A stretch of DNA of 64,000 nucleotides. Source: Microbacterium sp. SMR1. GTDB lineage: Bacteria > Actinomycetota > Actinomycetes > Actinomycetales > Microbacteriaceae. The stretch is from contig NZ_QMBN01000001.1 of the NCBI RefSeq assembly GCF_003289625.1, positions 620,001 through 684,000 on the forward strand. The letters run 5' to 3'. Of the stretch, positions 7,874-14,860 are shown one piece after another. The notes beneath the pieces were generated by a model, which was not told where the DNA came from, did not search any database, and saw only the letters and a list, made by a program, of their open reading frames with translations. The position numbers and the translations under genes are program-made. The first letter of the stretch is position 1, and every line of letters starts with the position of its first letter.

Positions 7874-8368
7874 TCAGTCGCGCGCGGTCACCGGCTCCCG
7901 GCCGAGCGCGACGAGGGCCGCGTTCATGTCCTCGAGCACGCCGTCGCGCGTTGTGACCTCCGCCTCGACGCGCTGGGGCGCATCCGTGCCGAAGATCTTC
8001 GCCTCGCGCTCCTGGTAGCGGAGGAGGCGCATCTCGGCCTCGGCGGACGCCTTCACGTCGCCAGCGGCACGGGCGGCGGCGATGTCGCTCACGGCTAGCC
8101 GGATGAGTTCGTCGATCTCTGCCTCCTGTCGTGCCCGCCGCTCATCTACGCCGGTCTGAATCGAATCGCGGATGCGCGCGAAGTAGGCGTCCACGCGGGC
8201 GCGGAGTACCTTCTCGGAGAGCGGGTAGCCGAGGCCGCCGCGCTCGACCGGCAACGCGACCAGCTGCGCCATTTGCCTGAGGCTGAACCGCTCTTGCTTG
8301 CGGTCGTACGCCCAGCGCTCTTCGTTCTCCACCTTCGCGGCGACGATCTCACGTTCGTGTTGCCCCAC
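7874..8368 (-). CDS. HTH-like protein with small-terminase-like C-terminal motif
   Basis: This is a 164-residue product starting near the comM junction (MGQHEREIVAAKVENEERWA). Residues 28-65 (FSLRQMAQLVALP ... LSEKVLRARVDAYF) could form a helix-turn-helix. The helical segment 75-130 ends with LRYQEREAKIFGTDAPQRVE, which resembles the LKxxERRAKLLGLDAP motif near the end of many phage small terminase or HTH packaging proteins. If so, it could redirect helper packaging, as TerS proteins do in PICI-type satellites. This is pattern recognition without a search. A plain DNA-binding regulator is the main alternative. Confidence 0.5.
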   Translation of the reverse strand: MGQHEREIVAAKVENEERWAYDRKQERFSLRQMAQLVALPVERGGLGYPLSEKVLRARVDAYFARIRDSIQTGVDERRARQEAEIDELIRLAVSDIAAARAAGDVKASAEAEMRLLRYQEREAKIFGTDAPQRVEAEVTTRDGVLEDMNAALVALGREPVTARD

Positions 8369-8384
8369 GGCTCCTCCTAGTTAC

Positions 8385-8404
8385 GTTCTGAACCGATGTA
8401 TTGA
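8385..8404. other. Right attachment junction of element 1 in comM
   Basis: Reading the comM frame backwards from its stop, conserved ComM residues (VAWSVADLAG) begin at 8405. The codon just before, at 8402-8404, is TGA, so element DNA ends at about 8400-8404. The partner junction is outside the window, so the exact crossover bases cannot be fixed. Confidence 0.6.
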
Positions 8405-8500
8405 GTGGCATGGTCGGTCGCCGACCTCGCGGGTCGCGAGCGGCTGACCGCGGGTGACGTCGGGCGCGCACTATTCCTGAAGAAGGGCCTCCAGCAGTGA
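8405..8500 (+). pseudogene. comM: 3' fragment of comM (YifB-type Mg-chelatase-like helicase)
   Basis: Codons from 8405 to the TGA at 8498-8500 encode VAWSVADLAGRERLTAGDVG ... LQQ, the C-terminal end of ComM/YifB ATPases (usual consensus RVAWTVADLAG). An in-frame TGA precedes it, so this copy cannot be the end of an intact gene in this arrangement. The rest of comM is presumably left of element 1. The stop overlaps the dprA GTG by 4 bases, the normal comM-dprA operon junction. ComM is a branch-migration helicase used in natural transformation. Confidence 0.8.
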
Positions 8501-9227
8501 GCAACGACGAGGTGCGCAGCGCGTTGGCGGGGCTCGTGCCCGCGGGCGACCTGGCAGATCCCGACAGCGTCCGCGAGCGCTGGGCGCGAGCACGATGGTC
8601 GGTGCTGGCCGAGCCCGGAGACGGTATCGCCGGGCTCGCAATCCAGCGGCTGGGAGCGTTCCGCGCCTTCCAGTGCGCTCTGCGAGACGACACACCTCCG
8701 GCGGAGCTCGATCTCGAGGTGCGGGACTGGCGCCGCGCCTGTGCCCGGTGGCGTCCGCGGCAGGGCGACCACTCCTACGCGATCGAGCGGGCGAAGCGGG
8801 TCGGGGTTCGGCTCATCGTGCCGGGTGATCCGGCCTGGCCGGAGAGGGTCGAGGAACTCGGCATCCATGCCCCGGTCGCGCTGTGGGCCAGAGGACGGGC
8901 AGATGCTCTCGCGGCGCCAGCGGCGGCGGTTGCGCTCGTCGGAGCGCGCGCGGCGACTGCGTACGGTGTGCAGGTCGCGGGGGAGATCGCGGGAGAACTG
9001 GGCGTCGCGGGGGTGACGATCGTGTCCGGGGCTGCCGTCGGGATCGACGCTGCGGCGCATCGAGCCTGCCTCGCGGTCGGCGGCAGCACGATCGCCGTGC
9101 TCGCGGGAGGCGTCGACAAGGCGTACCCGTCGGGCCATGCCGGCTTGTTGACGGAGGTGTCGCGCCGTGGTGTGGTCGTGAGCGAGGTGCCCTGCGGCAC
9201 GGCACCGACGAAGTGGCGTTTTTTGCA
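8497..9227 (+). pseudogene. dprA: 5' part of dprA, interrupted by element 2
   Basis: The frame from GTG 8497 encodes the N-terminal SAM-like region and most of the DprA Rossmann fold: VALVGARAATAYG, VSGAAVGIDAAAH, GSTIAVLAGGVDKAYPSGH, VVSEVPCGTAPTKWRFLQ. Homology stops abruptly at KWRFLQ (base 9227). The frame then runs through element DNA to a stop at 9328-9330, giving a 277-residue truncated protein that lacks the NRLIAAL ... GSLNTA part of the fold. DprA loads RecA on incoming single-stranded DNA. Joined to 21971-22421 the gene would encode 393 residues, a normal length. Confidence 0.93.
9226..9227. other. attL crossover dinucleotide (CA) of element 2
   Basis: Left flank CGTTTTTTGCA and right flank CCAGCGCAATCGG share only CA at 9226-9227 and 21969-21970. 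Joining the host flanks at CA gives TTTTTTGCAGCGCAATCGG, which encodes FLQRNR in frame, exactly the conserved DprA sequence. A two-base non-palindromic core is what large serine integrases use. Confidence 0.8.
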
Positions 9228-9692
9228 ACAGAAACTCAGTCATGTCAACGGCGTGGCCGCCCCATGCCCCACGGTGTGGCACCACGACACTCCGCGACAC
9301 GCCGAGGGAGCGCGATCCGTCCGAATCTGATGTCGGTGGAGGGGTCTACCGTACGATCTGTGGACGGAGGGAAGCGGAGATCGACTCAGCCGCATAATTC
9401 CGGGCCTGCGACGATGCGGCCCGCGCATCTTACCTGTGGATGAAACGGTGGAGAACACAGCCTAGTGCTGTGGAGAAACTACAGGCTTGTAACTACTACC
9501 CATTGTGGTGCCCCCCGATGTCGGCACCCATATGTAGTATTGAGCCCGAAGGACAGCAAGGAGCCCCGAAGTCCGGGGTAGACCGGAGCGGTTCGGGGCT
9601 CTACACCTATCTTGCCGGATGGGGTGTGTAGAGACTCTAACACCGCACGAGGGTGGGAGTCGTCGTGACTCTCCTCTCACCGGACCATTCCG
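9228..9692. other. 465-bp gene-free left end of element 2
   Basis: I see no convincing gene between attL and the YjzC-like frame. The first 100 bases continue the broken dprA frame and contain a GTGGCACCAC-like inverted word at about 9278-9288, where integrase or excisionase might bind. From about 9500 the sequence is rich in potential RNA hairpins (see the separate entry) and probably forms the promoter and leader of the TIR gene pair. A TAGTAT hexamer at 9535-9540 is a possible -10 element without a good -35. Confidence 0.5.
9561..9633 (+). promoter_or_regulatory. Tandem hairpins in the leader of the YjzC-like/TIR genes
   Basis: GAGCCCCGAA (9561-9570) pairs with TTCGGGGCTC (9592-9601), with an inner CCGG/CCGG pairing. 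CTCTACAC (9599-9606) pairs with GTGTAGAG (9626-9633). The two stems share the CTC at 9599-9601, so they may be alternatives. No run of T follows the first stem, so simple termination is unlikely. Attenuation or translational control of the downstream pair is possible. Confidence 0.4.
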
Positions 9693-9716
9693 TTGTTGTT
9701 CGGATTGGACAAGGAG

Positions 9717-9905
9717 ATGGCTACGACGCCGGATCTGAACCCCGGGACTCCGACCCCTCGGTCGGGGCAGTACGAGATCGTCGGACCCCGTGGTGGGCGT
9801 ACCGGGATCGAGCGTACGTCCACGCGCGGCAACCCGCTGCCCCCGCCCCTCAAGGCTGGGCAGAACTACCGTCTGGTCGACGCGACGAAGCACGGGAAGC
9901 GCTGA
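9717..9905 (+). CDS. YjzC-like small protein upstream of TIR gene
   Basis: The product is a 62-residue protein. Its body (NPGTPTPRSGQYEIVGPRGG ... STRGNPLPPPLKAGQNYRLV) matches the PGxxxPxSGxYxxxGPxGG and LPPxxxxGxxYxLVD pattern I associate with YjzC-family proteins, whose function is unknown. The start is uncertain: ATG 9717 has AAGGAG directly against it, which is too close, while in-frame TTG codons at 9693, 9696 and 9705 lie upstream. Its TGA overlaps the ATG of the TIR gene (TGATG), so the two are translationally coupled and probably work together. Confidence 0.65.
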   Translation: MATTPDLNPGTPTPRSGQYEIVGPRGGRTGIERTSTRGNPLPPPLKAGQNYRLVDATKHGKR

Positions 9906-10642
9906 TGGTGCGCGGCTACGGGCAGTGCACTGCCCCCGTGCGAGGCCATACCGGAGGAGGGGCGGCGAGCTGCCCCGTACATGGAGGACGCGGTGGATAT
10001 GGCTACAGCTACCCGTCCTACTCGCGGCCCTACTCTCCGCCGCGGGTCGAGACGCCGCCGCCGCCGAAGCGTTACCCGAGCTACGCGAGCCGGTCTTCGG
10101 GCGGCTCCGGGGCTCGGAGCGCTTCCAGTCGCGCTCGGCGCTCGTCGGTGACCTACTCGGTGCAGGAGTACCGGCTGCTGAATCCCGTTCGCGAAGAGGT
10201 CGCTCGCATCGCGAAGAGCGAGGTCGTGGACCGTCGCGATCTGTTCCTCTGCCACGCATGGGGTGATCGGGAAGGCGCGGCACTCGACTTCTACAACCTG
10301 CTGACCGGACTCGACGTGAAGGTCTGGTTTAGCGAGAAGGACGTGCCGCTCGGTACTCCGCTGATGCGGCAGATCGACAAGGGCCTTCGTGCCTCCCGGG
10401 CGGGCATCGTTCTCGTGACTCCGGAACTGCTCAAGAGCCTCGATGCGGAGGGCGTCGCCGATCGTGAGCTTTCGGCACTCCTGCAGACGGGTCGCGTGAT
10501 CCCGATCGCTCACGGCACGACCTTCGAGCAGCTGCGCGATGTGAGCCCGCTTCTGGCGTCACACTCGGGCCTCACCACCTCGGAGTACGACTCGCTGAAC
10601 ACCGTGGCAGCGAAGATCGCTGACACTGTGCTTCTCGACTGA
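9905..10642 (+). CDS. TIR-domain protein with N-terminal Cys/His motif
   Basis: This is a 245-residue product from ATG 9905, coupled to the YjzC-like gene. Residues 8-26 hold a C-x6-H-x7-C-x2-H motif (C8, H15, C23, H26) that could bind zinc. Residues 30-80 form a Tyr/Ser/Pro-rich linker. A TIR fold follows: DLFLCHAWGDREGAALDF (box 1, residues 112-129), VKVWFSEKDVPLGTPL (138-153), SRAGIVLVTPELLKS (164-178), and ADRELSALL (185-193), where E188 fits the catalytic glutamate of NAD-cleaving TIR enzymes. Bacterial TIR proteins commonly act in antiphage defence by NAD depletion or signalling. That role here is inferred. The first frame also extends upstream to 9653, but that part overlaps the YjzC-like gene and is not used. 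Confidence 0.85.
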   Translation: MVRGYGQCTAPVRGHTGGGAASCPVHGGRGGYGYSYPSYSRPYSPPRVETPPPPKRYPSYASRSSGGSGARSASSRARRSSVTYSVQEYRLLNPVREEVARIAKSEVVDRRDLFLCHAWGDREGAALDFYNLLTGLDVKVWFSEKDVPLGTPLMRQIDKGLRASRAGIVLVTPELLKSLDAEGVADRELSALLQTGRVIPIAHGTTFEQLRDVSPLLASHSGLTTSEYDSLNTVAAKIADTVLLD

Positions 10643-10665
10643 TCCAGCACCTCACAACACAGCGA

Positions 10666-10697
10666 GAGGCCCCCAGCGTCATGCTGGGGGCCTCTGT
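10666..10697 (+). terminator. Intrinsic terminator after the TIR gene
   Basis: GAGGCCCCCAGC (from 10666) pairs perfectly with GCTGGGGGCCTC (10683-10694) around a 5-base loop, followed by TGTCGTTGT. It lies 24 bases after the TIR stop, between the TIR gene and the convergent tail gene, and may act both ways. Confidence 0.75.
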
Positions 10698-10741
10698 CGT
10701 TGTGTCACTGTGTCAACCCGGGAAGAACGGTCCCCGGGGGG

Positions 10742-12505
10742 CTATGCGGCCTCGTTGGGCACGACATCGAGGGTGACGATCCAGCGCGATCCGTCCGCCT
10801 CATCTCGACGCCCGACGATCCGATAGTCGGTGACCTCGACGCCTCGGCGAAGGATCGTGATCCGGTCTTGAATCTCAAGCTGCGCGGCGAGGTCGGGGCT
10901 CTCCTGCGCGTTCCATCGAATCGATGTCACTCGGTAGTCGGTGTACGCGTGATCCACGAACACCTCGCCCATTCGACGCCAGAGAAGCGAGACATCGTTG
11001 GCAACCGTTACGCCGGTATCGCCGAGGTACCGATACCACTCCTCGCGAGTGGACAGTGTGTCGCCATCGACGTACGGCATCGGCTGATCCGCCTCGACTA
11101 CGAGCGGCTTTCGCACCCGGACCTCCGCGCCCGCGGGTACGGATGCGCCGCCGAACGCGACAGAGAGCATGAGGTCACTCGCGCCCGCGGGGGCCACAAG
11201 GGGGCCGACCTCGTACGTCTGCGGGGCGAGGCCCACCGTGTAGCTGTTCTCCACCGTGGCCGATACCTGCCGGAGAGTCCGGTCAACCCACGTGATCTTG
11301 ATCTGACCCGATTCGATGAGGTTCGACCCCTCGACCTCGACCGATGCGAAGTAGGACGATCCCGGCTTGACCGGCGCAGAGAACACGGCCCTTACGGCGG
11401 TGTCCGCGGGCACCTCGGGGATACTGTGACCAATCTCGATCCGAGTGTTGCCGCCATCGATTGCGCGGAGGACCGTCGCGTCTTCTCCGGCCTTCAACGA
11501 CCATGAGTTGCGGCCATCCAGCTTCGCCCAATGCTTCACGCGCTCGGTCGGGAAGCGGATGAGGTTAGCTATGCGGAGCGGCGTCGAGATGTTCGTCTCA
11601 AGCGCTCCCTTCCGAACACCCAGAAGTTCGGTCTCCTCTCGGAGATAGAAGGTGCTGTTACGGGTGAAGTCATCGCCGGTCAGCGGGTCGATTCCGCGGT
11701 TGGCGGACTCAAGGCGAGTGATGGTGTTCTTCGTGTCCCATGCCTGTTGTGCGTCGACGTACTCGAAATGGCCCGGTGCGCGGGTGTCCGAGAAGACGGC
11801 GCGAACGGGGGAGTCCTTCGGGAACTGGCGGAACTGAGCGCGGTCGTGGGCATCCACGAACCACACCGCCCCGACTGAGTTGCAGGCGAGGGAGAAGTGG
11901 TTCGCGAGCGTGGACTCGTAGACGGTGCTCTGAAGCCGGTAGGGCGAGGCGGAGCGGTCCTCGGTGATTTCGACTCCATAGAAGCCGGTCGCTTCAACGA
12001 AGCCCTCGATCTGCCCCCACACCGGTTCGGACGCGATGACGATGACGTGCGTCTCTGCGGTGGCGACGAATTCGAACTCGGGCAGCGGGGTTGTCTCACC
12101 GGGGAGTTCGAGGTCACCGTAGGGCGCGAACCCCACACCCTCGACGCCGATCGCGTAGTTGTCCACCGCGGCAGGGGCGAGGGCTACGGCGGTGGCGCGG
12201 ACGGTGTACGTCCGGCCCGGGGTGAGCCCGTCCACAGTGCGGCGGATACCGATCCCGTACTGGGCAACGTTCACCTCGGTGGATGGCGTCTTGGCCTGAG
12301 TCTCACGGATCAGGCCGACCGGGGCGGGGTCAACGGTGTAGAGCGAGCCGCGCCGCACACCGTCCGCCTCTAGCTGAATGAGCCCGCTCGGCTCGGGGAT
12401 GAAGCCGGTCCAGGGGGCGTGATCCAGGTTCTCGCGCATGACGACGCGCACCGGGTCCGAGACGAAGTCGGGGCCTTCGGTGCTCGCGACATTGGATCGG
12501 TGCAC
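10742..12505 (-). CDS. Phage minor tail protein, N-terminus probably lost
   Basis: This is a frame of 587 residues. Its sequence (DPVRVVMRENLDHAPWTGF ... GLTPGRTYTVRATAVALAP ... FGGASVPAGAEVRVRKPLV) has carbohydrate-binding-like beta modules followed by a C-terminal EVFVDHAYTDYRVTSIRW region, as in minor tail proteins of actinobacterial siphophages. The same DNA at 12370-12505 is read in another frame as the end of the protease-capsid gene, and connector, major tail and tape-measure genes are missing. A deletion therefore seems to have joined mid-capsid to this tail gene. The GTG at 12505 (MHRSNVASTEGPDF) may be the native start or lie just downstream of the joint. Confidence 0.7.
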   Translation of the reverse strand: MHRSNVASTEGPDFVSDPVRVVMRENLDHAPWTGFIPEPSGLIQLEADGVRRGSLYTVDPAPVGLIRETQAKTPSTEVNVAQYGIGIRRTVDGLTPGRTYTVRATAVALAPAAVDNYAIGVEGVGFAPYGDLELPGETTPLPEFEFVATAETHVIVIASEPVWGQIEGFVEATGFYGVEITEDRSASPYRLQSTVYESTLANHFSLACNSVGAVWFVDAHDRAQFRQFPKDSPVRAVFSDTRAPGHFEYVDAQQAWDTKNTITRLESANRGIDPLTGDDFTRNSTFYLREETELLGVRKGALETNISTPLRIANLIRFPTERVKHWAKLDGRNSWSLKAGEDATVLRAIDGGNTRIEIGHSIPEVPADTAVRAVFSAPVKPGSSYFASVEVEGSNLIESGQIKITWVDRTLRQVSATVENSYTVGLAPQTYEVGPLVAPAGASDLMLSVAFGGASVPAGAEVRVRKPLVVEADQPMPYVDGDTLSTREEWYRYLGDTGVTVANDVSLLWRRMGEVFVDHAYTDYRVTSIRWNAQESPDLAAQLEIQDRITILRRGVEVTDYRIVGRRDEADGSRWIVTLDVVPNEAA

Positions 12506-13614
12506 AGTGGATCGTCTCCGGCCCCGAGCGCACCTTTACACTCGATCTTCTTGCGGCGCCCGGCCTCGATCGTCAGCGCCTCAAGGGTCGTGTTAAGCAC
12601 CGGGATGCTCGAACGCTCGATGGCCTGACGCGAAAGCTCGGTGTAACCACCGAAGGTCTTCACGGGGGCCGACTTGTTCTCGAACTCAAGCTTGCCGAAC
12701 GGTAGGGTGTCGCCCTCGTTGACCTGCTGCTCGACCTTCAGAGTGTTGCTCTTGAGCTGCGTGTACTCGACGTTCATGCCGGTAGCGGGCAGCGTGCCAC
12801 GCGAGAAGACGCGCGACTGAACACCCGAAGAGGCGTCGAACAGACGGGTCAGGTTGCCGACATAGGCGTCCTGCACCGGGGCGTCGGCGACAACGGCACC
12901 GCTGAAGTCACGCTGCTGAAGCTCGTCGTGACGGTGTTCCTGAGCGCGGTTGTAGGCATCGATGGTGGCGGAGTCGCCCTCAACGATGGCCTTCAGGACT
13001 GCACCGGCAGAGCGGTTGTCCACGGCGGGAGCCGCGGGGGCGGAAGTGGTGAAGGTCTCGAAGCGGCGCTCGATGTCCTCGACCTGGCCGCGGAGCTCGT
13101 TCACGTCCGCGGGAGAGACTGAATCAGTCATTGTGTGTTCTCCATTGATGGGGGTTGATTCCTCGCGAACGCTGAGGATGGATGCCCCGCTGTATGCGGG
13201 ACGTTCGACTACGGAGATTTCGCGTAGAAGGGCCTTGGTGCGCACGACGACACCGGCGTCTGAGGTGCGCTGAGAGAGGGGGACGAAGCCCACCGAGAAG
13301 CGGTTCAGTGCGCCCGAACGAAGGAGGGCGAGGGTGTCGCGCCCGAGGTCGGAGAGGGCGACCTTCGCGCGGACCCATAGACCGCCGTCGCGGTCCTCGG
13401 TTTCAAGGACGTGCCCGATGATCGTCTTGTGATCGCGGTACAGCTTGATGTCCTGCGAGCCGTCGAACGCGCCGCGCTCGAAGCTCTCGCGGTACTGTCC
13501 GCCGATGTCGGCGATCTCGCCGTAGGGGACGGCGTAGCCCTCGATCACGCCTTCATCGGCGCTCTCATCGGCGCGGAACTCTAGGGTCGCTTCGCGGGTT
13601 TCGAGGTCAGACAT
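12370..13614 (-). pseudogene. Prohead protease fused to truncated HK97-type major capsid protein
   Basis: The first 145 residues are an HK97 prohead protease: VIEGYAVPYGEIADIGGQYR, ESFERGAFDGSQDIKLYRDH, VGFVPLSQRTSD, SVVERPAYSGASILSV. A capsid protein follows in the same frame from about MTDSVSPADVNELRGQVEDI, with its own GGAG spaced 8 bases before that ATG, through YTELSRQAIERSSIPVLNTT. Homology ends near residue 360 (IEAGRRKKIE, about 12530). The remaining residues are an out-of-frame reading of the tail gene. So only the N-terminal half of the capsid protein remains and a functional shell is not expected. It starts 8 bases inside the portal gene end. Confidence 0.8.
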
Positions 13615-14782
13615 TGACGGCCTCCTCGGTCTCGGGGGCCTCGGGCTCGACTACCTCAGGGGCGGGAGCGGGGGCCGGTTCGGGCTTGGGGAGTGGGGGA
13701 AGGTTCTCGATGGCGCGCACCTCATCCGGGGTCATCCATCCGGCGCGAAGTGCGGACTCGTGAGCGGCGTAGCGCTCGGCGGTGTCACCGCGGAGAAGGG
13801 CCTCGAAGTTGAAGCGGACGCGCTGACCGCGGGGGAGGGCGCGAGATAGCGCCTCCTCGATTTCGGTCGTGTACTGCGCGAGGCCGAACTTGACCCACCC
13901 GGTGAGTTCCTGAGAGACGTTCTGGTAGCTCTGCGCGTTGCCGTCGAGGACCGCGAGCATGAGGGACGCGGGTACACCGAAGAGACGGGCGATATCGGTC
14001 GTGTTGTACTTCCGAGATTCGAGCCACTGCGCATCCTCGGGGGACAGCGTGAAGGGCACGAGCTTGAAGCCGTCACCAACCATGGGAGCGCCCTCGCGGT
14101 CACGCGTGGCACGTGTCAGCGCCTCCCGGTTGAGTTCCGCTTGCGCGGGCACCAGAGCCTTATCGGTGGACCAGTAGCCGCCTGCGGGTAGGCCGGAGTC
14201 GTGGAACCAGTTCGAGGCGTAGTCACGGACATCGAGCGCTCCGCGGAGCGTGCCCTGCGCCGCCTGAATAGGCCCGAGGCCCTTCGCGCGACCGGGCATC
14301 CGGTTGAGCTTCAGATGCTCCATGTCACGCGAAGGGACGGGCGTCGTACGTCCTGCGACTCTGTAGTGCGTCACTGTGCCGAAGGCGTTCATGTCCGGCT
14401 CGACCGTCCTCGGGTCAAGCGGGGTGAAGTTCACGACGCGGCCCGATGAGTCGCGGTCGATGAGGAGGTAGGCGTTGCCCTGCGCGGTGAGGGAGTTCGT
14501 GACGAGTTCGAGGAATTCGCCGACGCTCATATCGACGTTCGGGGCGCGAACGATCGCGGGCTTTGGGTCTAGTCGCTCATCGCCGCGGTAAACGTCTAGT
14601 GAGAGCTGCTTGATCGCGGTCGAGATGAGCGAGAAGGCGCGGTAGACCTCGGGAAGAGTTAGGGCGTCCTCGGAGGAGACGGCGCGGCTTGAGACTTCGC
14701 GCGAGGGGATGACGAAAGCGCCGCCGTCCGCGATGACCTCAGCGGCCCGCGTTACGGTCTTCCATGTGTCCCAAATTGCCAA
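13607..14782 (-). CDS. Phage portal protein (HK97 family)
   Basis: This is a product of about 391 residues with portal signatures: LPEVYRAFSLISTAIKQLSL, LTAQGNAYLLIDRDSSGRV, FTPLDPRTVEPDMN, VPSRDMEHLKLNRMPGRAKG, ARLFGVPASLMLAVLDGNAQ, VSQELTGWVKFGLAQYTTEI. The protein forms the dodecameric vertex for DNA entry. I prefer TTG 14782 (MAIWDTWKTV) because GGAG lies 9 bases before it; TTG 14797 is an alternative. The end is a Pro/Glu-rich tail. It appears intact although its neighbours are damaged. Confidence 0.9.
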   Translation of the reverse strand: MAIWDTWKTVTRAAEVIADGGAFVIPSREVSSRAVSSEDALTLPEVYRAFSLISTAIKQLSLDVYRGDERLDPKPAIVRAPNVDMSVGEFLELVTNSLTAQGNAYLLIDRDSSGRVVNFTPLDPRTVEPDMNAFGTVTHYRVAGRTTPVPSRDMEHLKLNRMPGRAKGLGPIQAAQGTLRGALDVRDYASNWFHDSGLPAGGYWSTDKALVPAQAELNREALTRATRDREGAPMVGDGFKLVPFTLSPEDAQWLESRKYNTTDIARLFGVPASLMLAVLDGNAQSYQNVSQELTGWVKFGLAQYTTEIEEALSRALPRGQRVRFNFEALLRGDTAERYAAHESALRAGWMTPDEVRAIENLPPLPKPEPAPAPAPEVVEPEAPETEEAVNV

Positions 14783-14831
14783 AGCGACGTACTCCAAATA
14801 CTGATAGGAATTCGTCGCTGTTGTCTCCTAA

Positions 14832-14841
14832 CATTTTACCA
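14832..14841 (-). promoter_or_regulatory. TGGTAAAATG element upstream of portal gene
   Basis: The top strand reads CATTTTACCA here and again at 17806-17815. On the leftward strand it is TGGTAAAATG, which fits an extended -10 (TGn-TAAAAT). Both copies stand in AT-rich gaps upstream of leftward genes. No clear -35 is seen, so this may be an extended -10 promoter or a regulator site. Confidence 0.4.
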
Positions 14842-14860
14842 TCGAATTCGAGGGTGATAT

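Larger units (their letters stand above)
1..8404. mobile_element. Integrated element 1 in comM (satellite-like, left end outside window)
   Basis: The stretch begins inside a large serine recombinase gene and ends where the last codons of comM resume at about 8405. Between them lie a RepA-like AAA ATPase, about ten short genes overlapping by ATGA/GTGA junctions, and three leftward genes at the edges. No terminase large subunit, portal, capsid, tape measure or lysis gene is visible. Integrase plus replication ATPase without virion genes suggests a phage satellite or an integrative replicon, but the missing left end could hold more genes. The target is recognised because the reading frame after 8405 encodes the typical ComM C-terminus and overlaps the dprA start. 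Confidence 0.75.

Noticed and set aside
9653..9904. N-terminal extension of the TIR protein from 9653
   Set aside because: It overlaps the YjzC-like gene in another frame and reads as low-complexity Arg/Pro sequence; ATG 9905 gives a coupled start.
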